A DNA stretch of 64,000 nucleotides from Geoanaerobacter pelophilus (GCF_018476885.1 NZ_JAHCVJ010000003.1:62001-126000), one strand, 5' to 3'. Shown: positions 1-9,708, numbered from the stretch's first letter. Numbers and translations are program-made. The notes: generated by a model not told the origin, from the letters alone.

Positions 1-865
1 GCTGATAGTAACTTGGCTGTAATACGTCTTGCCGGGCGACAAAGGTAGCTACCGGCGTGCCGCCATGATCACTGAACTGGCGCACCGTGAAATCATAGAT
101 CAGGTCAATCGGCCCAATGTGGGCATCAAAACCGAGTTTTCCCTCATGCGTTTCCTGATCGATTCTGCGGCGGGTTGCAGTAAGCGTGTTACTGGCCCCC
201 ACCGGGAAAAAGGCAAGATCGGCAAACCTGAGCTGCGTATCCCCTTCCTTGATAATTCGCCAATACTGCAGGTTCAGATGGATCGGGTAGGTCCCCATGC
301 GGGCCCGCAAGGAAGCGAGGTCCTGCTCGACTCGGATGCCTAATCTGCCGGAATCCTGCTGGGCTACGGTGTAAAAAGCCGGCACTGTCAGGACAAAACG
401 GTCCAGATTGTGATAAAGCGAATCGCTGCGCAATTGAATACGATAAGCGCCCATGTAGTCATAGGCGAGATTGGCATAATAGTCGTTATCTGACAGGAAT
501 TCGCCATCTACGATGAATTTGTGGTCGCGGCCAAGGATGCTGTTCAATAGGCTAAAGGTTGGCCCGGAATGGAGAGACTCATATTCGGCAGCACGTCCAC
601 CGTAACCGTCAAAACTCATGAAACGGTATCCTGCCGAAGCCATCAGGCTTTTATGGGTCTCAACCTTGGTCTCGGAAACAGGCAGCTCAATCTCTTCCAT
701 TGCTGTAGTTTCGGTTGCTTCCAAGGACACGGGTAACGGCTGTTCCATGACAATCACATCATCCTCAGGCAGAGCTGAGTCAGCTGCCGGAGCAGCGATT
801 GCACTGGCTGTCAGAACACCCGTGAAACATGAGAACAGTGCTGCAGCAAGAATAAAACGTGGCAC
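1..865 (-). CDS. Outer-membrane beta-barrel protein of a porin-cytochrome pair (partial, 3' end outside window)
   Basis: About 288 residues are visible; the gene runs off the left edge. A GTG start at 865 is chosen because AAGGAG lies 7 bases upstream; an in-frame ATG at 883 is the alternative. The protein opens with a signal peptide (hydrophobic, ending near ASAIAA), then a short acidic linker. After that come alternating polar/aromatic strands rich in Tyr, Arg and Asp (for example RFMSFDGYGG, YANLAYDYMGAYRIQLR), as expected of an outer-membrane barrel. It lies 36 bases downstream of a decaheme lipoprotein gene, so I infer the porin half of an MtrAB/PioAB-like or Geobacter porin-cytochrome conduit for extracellular electron transfer. 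No CXXC of the MtrB type is seen in the visible N-terminus, so it may belong to another conduit family. Confidence 0.7.
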   Translation of the reverse strand, partial: MPRFILAAALFSCFTGVLTASAIAAPAADSALPEDDVIVMEQPLPVSLEATETTAMEEIELPVSETKVETHKSLMASAGYRFMSFDGYGGRAAEYESLHSGPTFSLLNSILGRDHKFIVDGEFLSDNDYYANLAYDYMGAYRIQLRSDSLYHNLDRFVLTVPAFYTVAQQDSGRLGIRVEQDLASLRARMGTYPIHLNLQYWRIIKEGDTQLRFADLAFFPVGASNTLTATRRRIDQETHEGKLGFDAHIGPIDLIYDFTVRQFSDHGGTPVATFVARQDVLQPSYYQ

Positions 866-901
866 GTTAATGCTCCTTACCATGTTGACGCGAGTTGTTC
901 A

Positions 902-1888
902 CTAACGCAGTGATCCCGGGCTTAATTCAGCCGGAACCGGCGTGTCACTGCCATGCACCTGGGAATGACAATCAGTGCAGCGATTCACAAACAGTTGCTT
1001 TACCCCATTTGTATTGTTTATAGCGTGGCCGCCGTGACACTGAAGGCAGAGAAACGGCATGGCGGCAGAAAGCATGGCATTGTTGGAAGACCCATGGGGA
1101 GTGTGGCAGTTACTACAATTTTCGGTAACGTCGCCGTGCTCGAAGGCAAAAGGCCCCTGTTTCTCCATGTGACAACGGGTGCAGGTATCTTTCGGCGTGG
1201 CGCCCTTCAACTGGTGATCCTGAAGGGAGCCATGAACCTCATGGCAATCAACGCACGCCATCTTTTTTTCACGTAGCGGGTGATGAGAAAAGAGGTTATT
1301 TTCAATTTTAACATTGGGATGACAGCTGTAGCAGAGTTCCGCCATCGCCTCATGGCTCACCTTCTGTTGCGGCCCGGAATGCAGTTTGTGGCAATCAAAG
1401 CAACTGACATCGTTCATGGCATGCGGGCTTGCGTTCCACAAGGCAAGAACCGGCGTTGACGCCGCGGTATGGCACTTCAAACAGAGCAGAGACTGGGCCT
1501 GAGGAGGAAGATTCATGATGTCGAGGAATTTAGTGGTATCGCATTTCTTTTTTTCGGCGTCATTTTTTTCCGGGTCGTCATCAAGCTGCTCGATAGCAAG
1601 GCTTCCCGGGCCATGGCAGGACTCGCAGTTTACCAGGGGCAGGCCGGTTTCCGGCTTGATCTGCTCGCCGTGGATGCTGTGCCGGAAATCATCGGTAATC
1701 TTGTCATGCTTGTGGCACTTTGCCACACAGTTGTCAGTACCGACATACTCTGCATCGAGACGCCCGACTATCAACCTTTCGTATTCCCTGACCGGCAACA
1801 AGGGCTTGCTCTCCTTGATCCCGGCACAAGCGGTAACCAGACCGATCGTAATTAAAAATACAATTATCGACTGCGACAATTGGCGCAC
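902..1888 (-). CDS. Decaheme c-type cytochrome lipoprotein (DmsE/MtrA-like)
   Basis: A 328-residue protein beginning at a GTG with GGGAGGGC upstream. The N-terminus is a lipoprotein signal with lipobox VTAC near residue 21. Nine canonical CXXCH heme motifs are present (CESCH, CLKCH, CFDCH, CYSCH, CVDCH, CTRCH, CSNCH, CLQCH, CTDCH). An additional leading site, CVAKCH, has three residues between the cysteines. Ten hemes at this length match periplasmic/outer-membrane decaheme cytochromes of the MtrA/DmsE type, which carry electrons through a barrel. The barrel gene follows immediately. The likely role is electron transfer across the outer membrane to an extracellular or outer-surface acceptor; the acceptor is not deducible. 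Confidence 0.88.
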   Translation of the reverse strand: MRQLSQSIIVFLITIGLVTACAGIKESKPLLPVREYERLIVGRLDAEYVGTDNCVAKCHKHDKITDDFRHSIHGEQIKPETGLPLVNCESCHGPGSLAIEQLDDDPEKNDAEKKKCDTTKFLDIMNLPPQAQSLLCLKCHTAASTPVLALWNASPHAMNDVSCFDCHKLHSGPQQKVSHEAMAELCYSCHPNVKIENNLFSHHPLREKKMACVDCHEVHGSLQDHQLKGATPKDTCTRCHMEKQGPFAFEHGDVTENCSNCHTPHGSSNNAMLSAAMPFLCLQCHGGHAINNTNGVKQLFVNRCTDCHSQVHGSDTPVPAELSPGSLR

Positions 1889-1926
1889 GTGCCAAGCCCT
1901 CCCGGCTGAAACGGTCTAGCTCCGTC

Positions 1927-2799
1927 TCAGTCTGCAGCAATTCCTTTGGTTGTGGTGTAGATAAACCGTTTTACTATAGGATTCTGACTTGATTTGATTT
2001 CACGAGGCGTTCCGACTTCAATAACCCGGCCGTCGTGCATCATCCCGATCCGGTCCGAGATGTAAAGCGCAAAATTAAGGTCGTGAGTAACAATAACCGT
2101 GGTGTTCTTCGTCGATTTCTTCAGTTGCAGGATCGTATTGGCAAGCTCGTCGGTATTAATTGGATCAAGTTCAGCTGTTGGCTCATCATAAAGGATTAGA
2201 TCAGGGTTCATGGCCAATGACCTGGCAATGGCCACCCGCTTCTTCATCCCGCCCGAAAGCTCGGCAGTCCTCAACTCCTGCTTACCCTCAAGACCTACCA
2301 GTTCGAGCTTTGACGAGATGATCTCCCGAATCCTCTGTTCCTTGCAGATCCGCTTCTCTCTCAACCAGAGACCGACGTTCTCGCCGACGGTCAGCGAATT
2401 GAAAAGCGCCGAGGACTGGAACACCATGCTGTACCGATAATTTTGCGCTGGATCGGCCGGCTTTCCCTCGAAGATAGGAAAACCGTTGATCAAGATCCGG
2501 CCGCTGTCCGGGGTCTCAAGCTTGACAATATGCTTCAGTAAAACACTCTTGCCGGTGCCGGATGGGCCGATGATAGAAAAGGTCTCTCCGGACTTTATCT
2601 CCAGATCGACATCCACAAGCACATGATGCTTGCCGAAAAACTTGTTCAGCTTCTCGATCTTGATGTCAACCCCTTTGGTATTGTCCAGGTCAATAGCAGC
2701 AACGTCATCATCATGATTGAAGATAGTGTGGGTAAGGCCATGCTTGAGCATGTCAAAAACGCCGCCAGGTGTGCTTTCGAAAAGCGACCGAATATTCAC
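1927..2799 (-). CDS. ABC transporter ATP-binding protein, MlaF/Ttg2A-like
   Basis: A 290-residue ATPase. The GTG start at 2799 follows a strong purine-rich AGGGGGGG; a TTG 51 bases upstream extends the frame but has no ribosome site. Walker A is GPSGTGKS, the Q-loop is VFQSSALF, the signature is LSGGMKKR, and Walker B is LILYDEPTAELDP. The ELDP and LSGGM variants and overall length fit MlaF-type ATPases, which energise phospholipid/ABC import between membranes. No permease (MlaE) or MCE-domain (MlaD) gene is adjacent; instead the next gene 38 bases downstream is the decaheme cytochrome. The N-terminal ~60 residues precede the ABC core and match nothing I recognise. Partners must be encoded elsewhere. 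Confidence 0.85.
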   Translation of the reverse strand: MNIRSLFESTPGGVFDMLKHGLTHTIFNHDDDVAAIDLDNTKGVDIKIEKLNKFFGKHHVLVDVDLEIKSGETFSIIGPSGTGKSVLLKHIVKLETPDSGRILINGFPIFEGKPADPAQNYRYSMVFQSSALFNSLTVGENVGLWLREKRICKEQRIREIISSKLELVGLEGKQELRTAELSGGMKKRVAIARSLAMNPDLILYDEPTAELDPINTDELANTILQLKKSTKNTTVIVTHDLNFALYISDRIGMMHDGRVIEVGTPREIKSSQNPIVKRFIYTTTKGIAAD

Positions 2800-2937
2800 T
2801 GCCCCCCCTAAAACTAAACAACGATTCTTGCCGGCACTATACCAAACCAAATCAACACACGCAAGGCGAACAGGTCTGGCGTCACTGCTCCCAGGTAACT
2901 ATAAATGAGAAACTGTTAGTTTCAAGTTGCTAACGAA

Positions 2938-3384
2938 TCAGAACAGGTAATAGCCGCGGTTGGAAAACAACCTTTTGCTGCGATAGATATACTGGGTCAA
3001 AAGCAGAATCGCCAGTGAAGCCGCAATATTGTTGACCCACAAACCATCACTGTTTACCGGCGTACCGATAAGGTGTTCCAGTTCTGCGACACTTATAAAT
3101 TTGACATTCACTACGGTATTAATGATCTCAAAGGAATTATAGGCAATAAGGAGATACCAGGTTAAGCGTTGCCGCCTGATAACGCCGAGAAAGAGATAAA
3201 GACAGATCAGACAGTCTGCCACAACCAGGGCCTTTGCCGGCATATCGGTATAAATCCGGCCAAGAAACGGAAACGGATTACCGTACGTGGAGGCAGAAAC
3301 CAGAAAAAAGAAAAGATACAGGCCTGAAAGCAGAGTTATTCCCAGAGGGCGCTCATCACTATCCGCTGCCGGCGCCCTTCTCAC
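2938..3384 (-). CDS. Small four-helix integral membrane protein, function unknown
   Basis: 148 residues with about four hydrophobic segments (near residues 14-33, 48-67, 73-92 and 119-137). A short polar N-terminus reads like a cytoplasmic tail. The GTG start at 3384 overlaps the TGA of the 32-codon gene upstream in a GTGA arrangement, so translation of the two is probably coupled. I do not recognise the family. The arrangement with a tiny single-helix protein suggests a two-subunit membrane complex, which is inference only. Confidence 0.65.
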   Translation of the reverse strand: MRRAPAADSDERPLGITLLSGLYLFFFLVSASTYGNPFPFLGRIYTDMPAKALVVADCLICLYLFLGVIRRQRLTWYLLIAYNSFEIINTVVNVKFISVAELEHLIGTPVNSDGLWVNNIAASLAILLLTQYIYRSKRLFSNRGYYLF

Positions 3385-3479
3385 CTCTTGCGCCTCATAT
3401 CACTGAAAGCAACGCAGACAAAGATGACCAGCATGACCGCAGCAATGAATAACCAGTCAGATGTGGTTAAACCTAACAT
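3381..3479 (-). CDS. Tiny single-helix membrane protein (32 residues)
   Basis: ATG at 3479, preceded by GAGGTGATT, gives a 32-residue peptide starting MLGLTTSDWLFIAAVMLVIF and ending in the basic tail DMRRKR. It is one transmembrane helix with a positively charged C-terminus. Its stop codon overlaps the GTG start of the 148-residue membrane protein (GTGA). The strong ribosome site and the overlap are the evidence that it is real. Function unknown; small membrane subunits of this shape often stabilise a larger partner. Confidence 0.55.
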   Translation of the reverse strand: MLGLTTSDWLFIAAVMLVIFVCVAFSDMRRKR

Positions 3480-3489
3480 AATCACCTCT

Positions 3490-4434
3490 TCAACCGGCAA
3501 GGGCGGCTAGCGCCTTGCGGGCATCGGCATATCCGGGATCACGCTTCAACGCTTCCTCAAAGCATTCCGCGGCATTTTTCGGCATTGCCAGATTCTGATA
3601 GCATAGCCCCAAGTGATGCCAAACCTCAGGCATCGGAAAATCCTCGATAAACACCAAATCATCCAGTACATCGGTTAGAATTGCGGCACACTCCTCATAG
3701 TCACCTGACTGGAAACTTTCAAAGGCAACCCCGATCGCCTCCAGATAATCGACCGGCGGAATCTTCGGCAGCTTTCCTTCAAGAATTCTTTGGCTTCTGA
3801 GCTGTAACCGCTCATTTTCAGCCTTTTCCAACACCGAATAGAGCCCTTCCCAGGACAAAGCAGCGGCTTGGTATCTCCCAAGCAGGTACTGCACTTCGGC
3901 AAGGTTCAGCCGGGGAAGGGCCTCAGTCGGAGCTTTATCTACAGCCATACTCAGGTATTTTTCAGCCCGATACAAATGCACGGTGCATTGCTGCAGGGAT
4001 GACATCCTCAATCCCCTGTCCAGGCAGGCAGCACCAATCTCAGCGGCAAGAGTAGGGTTCCCGGGGTCAAGAAGTGCCATTATCTTCATGTAGTTGATCT
4101 TGCGATCAAGGTATAAGACATCGACATCCTTGTGATCGATCATCAGGATATGGCTTGCGAGTTCGGCGAGGAGATGCGGATAGGCATCCCGCAGCCAGGC
4201 GGCATAGACTGAATTCCACTGGCAGTCAGGGTTGGTACGAAGTGCGGTGTAAATCCCCCGGCCAACCATATCGTAATCAGGCTCAACTCCGCCAAGGGCC
4301 TTGAAATCGGCATTTTCAAGCGGAACCGGAACACCGTCAAAACTGACTGATGCTCGTCCGTCCCTCCCGTCAATCACAGCTCCCTGAGGAGGAAAGTACC
4401 AGGATATTCCGATAATGGGTGTCGGCTTGATCAC
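3490..4434 (-). CDS. TPR-repeat protein, function unknown
   Basis: 314 residues, no signal peptide or membrane segment. The C-terminal two thirds have tetratricopeptide-like helix pairs. The clearest is the last, about residues 275-312, with pattern WHHLGLCYQNLAMPKNAAEC followed by a repeat ending near DPGYADARKALAAL. The N-terminal ~90 residues (starting MIKPTPIIGISWYFPP) are not recognised. It lies 10 bases upstream of the tiny membrane gene and 40 bases downstream of the deacetylase, on the same strand, so the group may be one transcript. TPR proteins mediate protein-protein contacts; no partner can be named. Confidence 0.7.
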   Translation of the reverse strand: MIKPTPIIGISWYFPPQGAVIDGRDGRASVSFDGVPVPLENADFKALGGVEPDYDMVGRGIYTALRTNPDCQWNSVYAAWLRDAYPHLLAELASHILMIDHKDVDVLYLDRKINYMKIMALLDPGNPTLAAEIGAACLDRGLRMSSLQQCTVHLYRAEKYLSMAVDKAPTEALPRLNLAEVQYLLGRYQAAALSWEGLYSVLEKAENERLQLRSQRILEGKLPKIPPVDYLEAIGVAFESFQSGDYEECAAILTDVLDDLVFIEDFPMPEVWHHLGLCYQNLAMPKNAAECFEEALKRDPGYADARKALAALAG

Positions 4435-4474
4435 TTATTAATCTCCCTCCAGCATACAGTAACCTAACAGGATG

Positions 4475-5614
4475 TTACGCTGCTTCCAGTAACACCGGGA
4501 ATATGGATTTTCTGATCTGCGCAATGCTGCGTTCCAAGGCATCAAGCGCCTGAATCCTTACATCTTCTTCTGCCCAATGCATGGCATCGAGCAGCATCTT
4601 GTTGCCATACCCCAGAGAACTGATCAATCTCACGAATGAATCAGGTAATCGAGGAGACAGTTCGACGCTGTTCATTATCCCCCAGGCTATAGCCCAGGCC
4701 CTGGCAACGTTAAGGTTGTCATATCCTCCGCCGCCGACTGCGACCCAGGGAATGCGCAACGCCTTCAATTTCCTGAGGATGTAGGAGTAACTATGGGTGG
4801 TTATTTCCAAGTTTGTCAACGGATCAGTCCTGAAGGTATCGGCCCCCAGTTGGGTAACGATAACATCAGGATCAAAAGCGGCAATAAGTGGATAGGCCAC
4901 CTCGTCAAAAGCTTTCATGAACAGGGCATCGTCGGTGTGGGCAAGGAGCGGAACATTAACCGCATAACCGGTGCCCTTCCCGGTGCCAATCTCGTTCTCA
5001 AAGCCGGTCCCGGGGAAGAAGTACACCCCGCTTTCATGGAGTGATATGGTAAGGACCCTGTTGTCCGAGAAAAAAGCCTCCTGAACACCGTCTCCGTGGT
5101 GAGCATCGATATCGAGGTAAACGACTCTTTTACCGCGCGCCAGAAGCGAGTTGATCGCAATGACTGAATCATTGAGATAGGAAAACCCCGACGCCTTTGA
5201 TCGATGGGCATGGTGCCATCCTCCGGCAAGATTGAAAGCTATGTCATACCCCTCTTCGGCAACCAGCCTGGCAGCCTCAACAGTACCGGATGTTCCGAGG
5301 AGCGCCCAATCGTACAACCCTTCAAACACAGGATTTTCAACATCACCGAGACCGAATCTGAAATCAGCGCGGGGCTCGGAGGTGGCACTGAACTCCTTCA
5401 GTTTTTGCAAATATTCACTGGAGTGGAACCCAAGCAGTGCCTGGTCATCAATAAGTGGATAGTCTTGAAACAACCGTCCGATATGGTCGATAAGTCCATA
5501 AGCCCGCATTAGTTCGAAGGCGAACTGGTAACGCTGCACATGGAAAGGGTGCTCAGCGCCGAGGTTGAAATTTCCGAACCTAGAGGAATAGATCAGAGCT
5601 GTTTTGAGAGGCAA
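4475..5614 (-). CDS. acuC: AcuC-type histone deacetylase superfamily protein
   Basis: 379 residues, cytoplasmic, TTG start with GGGAG upstream. Signature regions of the class I HDAC/AcuC fold are present: AGGWHHAHRSKASGF (catalytic tandem His), YLDIDAHHGDGVQEAFF (zinc-binding Asp/His), and QLGADTFRTDPL followed by GGGGYD near the C-terminus. Zn-dependent deacetylases of this group remove acetyl groups from lysine; AcuC of Bacillus acts on acetyl-CoA synthetase. No acuA/acuB acetyltransferase or acetyl-CoA synthetase lies next to it here, so the target is inferred from family only. Confidence 0.88.
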   Translation of the reverse strand: MPLKTALIYSSRFGNFNLGAEHPFHVQRYQFAFELMRAYGLIDHIGRLFQDYPLIDDQALLGFHSSEYLQKLKEFSATSEPRADFRFGLGDVENPVFEGLYDWALLGTSGTVEAARLVAEEGYDIAFNLAGGWHHAHRSKASGFSYLNDSVIAINSLLARGKRVVYLDIDAHHGDGVQEAFFSDNRVLTISLHESGVYFFPGTGFENEIGTGKGTGYAVNVPLLAHTDDALFMKAFDEVAYPLIAAFDPDVIVTQLGADTFRTDPLTNLEITTHSYSYILRKLKALRIPWVAVGGGGYDNLNVARAWAIAWGIMNSVELSPRLPDSFVRLISSLGYGNKMLLDAMHWAEEDVRIQALDALERSIAQIRKSIFPVLLEAA

Positions 5615-6906
<1,292 letters not shown>

Positions 6907-6924
6907 TCATCAATATGCAATCCG

Positions 6925-6955
6925 AAAGAGGGGGATATCATCCCCCTCTTTTTTT
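6925..6955 (+). terminator. Intrinsic terminator/attenuator between gap and pgk
   Basis: Perfect 12-bp stem (6925-6936 with 6940-6951, AAAGAGGGGGAT / ATCCCCCTCTTT), 3-base loop ATC, followed by more T residues to 6955. It sits 19 bases after the gap stop and 30 bases before the pgk start, inside an apparent operon. It should reduce pgk expression relative to gap unless pgk has its own promoter. Confidence 0.85.
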
Positions 6956-6984
6956 CATCCGCAAACTTTTACAGGAGGTGAAGC

Positions 6985-8181
6985 ATGCCAATCCGTTATA
7001 TTGACCAGTTGAAAGACCTTAAAGGGAAGAAGGTATTCATCCGAGTAGACTTCAACGTTCCCCAGGATGACAAGGGCAACATCACCGAAGACTCCCGGAT
7101 TGTCGGCGCCGTGCCGACCATCAAGTACGCCCTCGAACAGGGCGCTAAAGTGGTCCTGGCATCCCACCTGGGGCGGCCCAAGGGGGAGAAGAAGCCGAAA
7201 TATACCATGGCTCCGGCATCGAAGCGCCTCTCCCAGCTGATCGGTAAGAAAGTAATCCAGGCCCCTGACTGTTTCGGCCCCGAGGTGGACAAACTGGTGG
7301 ATGCCCTGAAGCCGGGCGAGTGCCTGATGTTGGAAAATGTCCGCTTCTATCCCGGCGAAGAGAAGAACGATGCCGAGTTCGCCAGGAAGTTGGCCAATGG
7401 CTGCGACATCTACGTCAATGACGCCTTTGCCGTCTCCCACCGGGCGCATGCATCGGTCGAGGCGATCACCAAGGTGATCCCGACCATTGCCGCAGGCTTC
7501 CTGATGCGTAACGAAATGACCTTCTTCGACAAGGCCATGACCAATCCGGTCCGGCCGCTGGTCGCCATACTCGGTGGCGCCAAGGTTTCGGGCAAGCTGG
7601 AAGTGCTGGAGAAGCTGGTCAACAAGGTGGACAAAATCGTCATCGGCGGTGGCATGGCCTTTACTTTCCTTAAAGCCATGGGGTATTCCGTGGGCAAGTC
7701 GCTGGTAGAGGACGAGCTGATCGTAACGGCGAAAAAGGTCATGGACAAGGCGAAAAAACGCGGCGTCACCTTCTATCTGCCGGTTGACTGCATTGTCGCC
7801 AATGCCTTTGATGCCAAGGCCACCAACTTCGTCACAACTGTACAGGAAATTCCCGAGGGGTGGATGGCGCTCGATATCGGACCAGCCTCGGCAACCCTGT
7901 TCGCCGAGACCCTGCGTGACGCCAAGACCGTGATCTGGAACGGCCCCATGGGAGTATTCGAGATGGACGCCTTTGCCCGCGGTACTTTTGCCGTGGCTGA
8001 GGCAGTCGGTAACTGTTTCGCCACCACCGTTATCGGCGGCGGCGACACCGATGCGGCGGTCAACAAGGCCGGCGTGGCCGACAAGGTAAGCTACATCTCC
8101 ACCGGTGGCGGTGCCTTCCTGGAACTGCTTGAAGGCAAGACCCTGCCCGGGGTGAAAGCGCTCGACGTTAAATCAAAATAA
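6985..8181 (+). CDS. pgk: Phosphoglycerate kinase
   Basis: 398 residues, full length. Transfers phosphate between 1,3-bisphosphoglycerate and ADP. ATG preceded by AGGAGGTG. The N-terminal signature is [11 protein letters not shown], substrate residues lie in SHLGRPKG, the hinge region is [12 protein letters not shown], and the ATP-binding C-domain ends with GGGDTDAAV and [14 protein letters not shown]. It is the second gene of the gap-pgk-tpiA-secG cluster. The C-terminus is followed by a 112-bp repeat that separates it from tpiA. Confidence 0.97.
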   Translation: MPIRYIDQLKDLKGKKVFIRVDFNVPQDDKGNITEDSRIVGAVPTIKYALEQGAKVVLASHLGRPKGEKKPKYTMAPASKRLSQLIGKKVIQAPDCFGPEVDKLVDALKPGECLMLENVRFYPGEEKNDAEFARKLANGCDIYVNDAFAVSHRAHASVEAITKVIPTIAAGFLMRNEMTFFDKAMTNPVRPLVAILGGAKVSGKLEVLEKLVNKVDKIVIGGGMAFTFLKAMGYSVGKSLVEDELIVTAKKVMDKAKKRGVTFYLPVDCIVANAFDAKATNFVTTVQEIPEGWMALDIGPASATLFAETLRDAKTVIWNGPMGVFEMDAFARGTFAVAEAVGNCFATTVIGGGDTDAAVNKAGVADKVSYISTGGGAFLELLEGKTLPGVKALDVKSK

Positions 8182-8192
8182 CTGGCTTCGCC

Positions 8193-8304
8193 AAAAAACC
8201 ATCTGCGGCGTTACGCTCAATCATCGTCACTGCGACGTAGCCTTTGGCTACGAATCATTCCTCTGATTTCGCAAGCCTTGCAGCTGGAGCTTTTTGCTGT
8301 GCCA
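8193..8304 (+). repeat. Structured intergenic repeat, copy A
   Basis: 112 bases between pgk and tpiA that match, in inverted window orientation, 46914-47027 (copy B between korD and korA). There are about 9 mismatches and a 2-base gap over 114 positions, roughly 90% identity. It contains a 7-bp hairpin CGTAGCC-TTT-GGCTACG, a short GCAAG-C-CTTGC hairpin and partly complementary A-rich/T-rich ends (AAAAAAcC... and ...GGAGCTTTTT). It ends 23 bases before the tpiA start. It appears untranslated: the tpiA frame is open through it but the true tpiA start is downstream. Confidence 0.85.
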
Positions 8305-8327
8305 TATCACATTCTAGGAGTAGCTCT

Positions 8328-9077
8328 ATGCGGACACCTGTTATTGCGGGGAACTGGAAACTCTTCAAAACTGCCGACGAGGCAGCAACGCTTGTCAGCG
8401 GCCTTATCCCGCTGGTAAAGGATACAACCGGTGTGGAAATTGTCATTGCACCGGTATTCACAGTTCTGGACCGCGTATCTAAACTTACCGCAGGAACACC
8501 GGTAAAGCTATCGGCCCAGGATTGTTTCTGGGAAGAGGAAGGCGCCTTCACCGGCGAAATTTCCCCGAAGATGCTCCGTGACGCCGGTTGCAGCCATGTC
8601 ATCATCGGCCACTCCGAGCGGCGCCAGTATTTTGGTGAAACCGACGAGACCGTCAATAAAAAGACCAAGGCAGCTATTGCCGCCGGGCTAACAGCAATTG
8701 TCTGTGTTGGCGAAACCCTCAAGGAGCGCGAGGACGGCATCATGAACGATGTCCTCAAGCGTCAGGTCACAAAAGGACTGGAAGGATTGAGTTCATTTCA
8801 AGCTATCATTGTCGCCTACGAGCCGGTCTGGGCGATCGGCACCGGCAAAACAGCCAGCGATGAACAGGCCCAGGATGCCCATAAATATATCCGCCAGGTG
8901 ATTAAGGAGACCTTTGGCAGTGCTCCTGCCGAATCTACGCGGATTCTCTACGGTGGCAGCGTCAAGCCTGAAAACGTAAAAGGGCTGATGACGCAGCCGG
9001 ACATCGACGGTGCCCTGGTCGGCGGAGCCAGCCTCAAGGCCGATTCATTCGGCGCAATAGTCAATTTTGGCAAATAA
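8328..9077 (+). CDS. tpiA: Triosephosphate isomerase
   Basis: 249 residues from the ATG at 8328 (CTAGGAG upstream); the frame is open further 5' but that part is the repeat. Interconverts dihydroxyacetone phosphate and glyceraldehyde-3-phosphate. N9 and K11 in AGNWK, catalytic His95 in IIGHSERR and Glu165 in AYEPVWAIGTG are all present, as is the C-terminal phosphate loop GGSVKPENV and GALVGGASL. Third gene of the glycolytic cluster. Confidence 0.96.
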   Translation: MRTPVIAGNWKLFKTADEAATLVSGLIPLVKDTTGVEIVIAPVFTVLDRVSKLTAGTPVKLSAQDCFWEEEGAFTGEISPKMLRDAGCSHVIIGHSERRQYFGETDETVNKKTKAAIAAGLTAIVCVGETLKEREDGIMNDVLKRQVTKGLEGLSSFQAIIVAYEPVWAIGTGKTASDEQAQDAHKYIRQVIKETFGSAPAESTRILYGGSVKPENVKGLMTQPDIDGALVGGASLKADSFGAIVNFGK

Positions 9078-9142
9078 GTAGCTTTTCTTTTTTAAAGGAA
9101 TCTGATATAGATATCCAGTTTTCACAACTGGAGGCTTTTTAC

Positions 9143-9523
9143 ATGACTTATGTACTCGTATTTTTACATGTTCTCGTTTGTATTGCTCTCATAGCAATTG
9201 TCCTTCTTCAATCGGGCAAAGGTGCTGAAATGGGCGCATCTTTCGGCGCCAGCGGCAGCCAGTCAGTATTCGGCGCCGGCGGCGGCAACACCTTCATGAG
9301 CAAACTGACAACCGGTGCAGCCATCATCTTCATGCTGACATCCCTTACGCTGGCCTACCGCTCGGGTCACACCGGCAGTTCGTCCGTAATGTCCGGCAAG
9401 GCCGCGCAAAAGGCCGCGCCAGCCCAGAAGCCAGCACCAATGGGCGGTATGCAGTCTCCTGCAGCTCCCCAGCCGCAGACAGCACCGCCCGCAATGCCGG
9501 CAGCTCCGGCACCGAATAAATAA
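9143..9523 (+). CDS. secG: Preprotein translocase subunit SecG
   Basis: 126 residues, ATG with AACTGGAGG upstream. Two transmembrane helices (about residues 3-22 and 52-72) flank the conserved loop LQSGKGAEMGASFGASGSQS..FGA, which is diagnostic of SecG. It stimulates SecYEG-dependent export. The C-terminal ~50 residues form a Pro/Ala/Met-rich tail longer than in E. coli. It lies directly after tpiA, a common tpiA-secG arrangement. Confidence 0.93.
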   Translation: MTYVLVFLHVLVCIALIAIVLLQSGKGAEMGASFGASGSQSVFGAGGGNTFMSKLTTGAAIIFMLTSLTLAYRSGHTGSSSVMSGKAAQKAAPAQKPAPMGGMQSPAAPQPQTAPPAMPAAPAPNK

Positions 9524-9539
9524 TTTTCTGATTTTACTA

Positions 9540-9569
9540 TTGACAGCACATCGCTGGAAATGGTAGATA
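9540..9569 (+). promoter_or_regulatory. Possible promoter of tRNA-Leu
   Basis: TTGACA (9540-9545) with an 18-base spacer before TAGATA (9564-9569), about 50 bases upstream of the tRNA. The -35 is perfect, the -10 is poor. A promoter is expected here because the tRNA is followed by its own terminator region. Confidence 0.4.
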
Positions 9570-9621
9570 GAAGACCCTGCACGGCAGTTAAGAAGTTGCA
9601 GATCCTTTGACAATCAGGTTT

Positions 9622-9708
9622 GCGGTGGTGGCGGAATTGGTAGACGCACCAGCTTGAGGGGCTGGCGGGAGCAATCTCGTGATGGTTCGAGTCCATTCCA
9701 CCGCACCA
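9622..9708 (+). tRNA. tRNA-Leu (anticodon GAG)
   Basis: 87 bases including encoded CCA. Acceptor stem GCGGTGG pairs with CCACCGC; the D-loop contains GGTAGACGC. The anticodon loop CTTGAGG places GAG at 9656-9658. A long variable arm follows and the T-loop is GGTTCGAGTCC. The class II structure with GAG anticodon reads Leu CUC/CUU. Its 3' part is the attachment site of the integrated element; the last ~25 bases recur in degraded form at 17365-17391. Confidence 0.97.
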
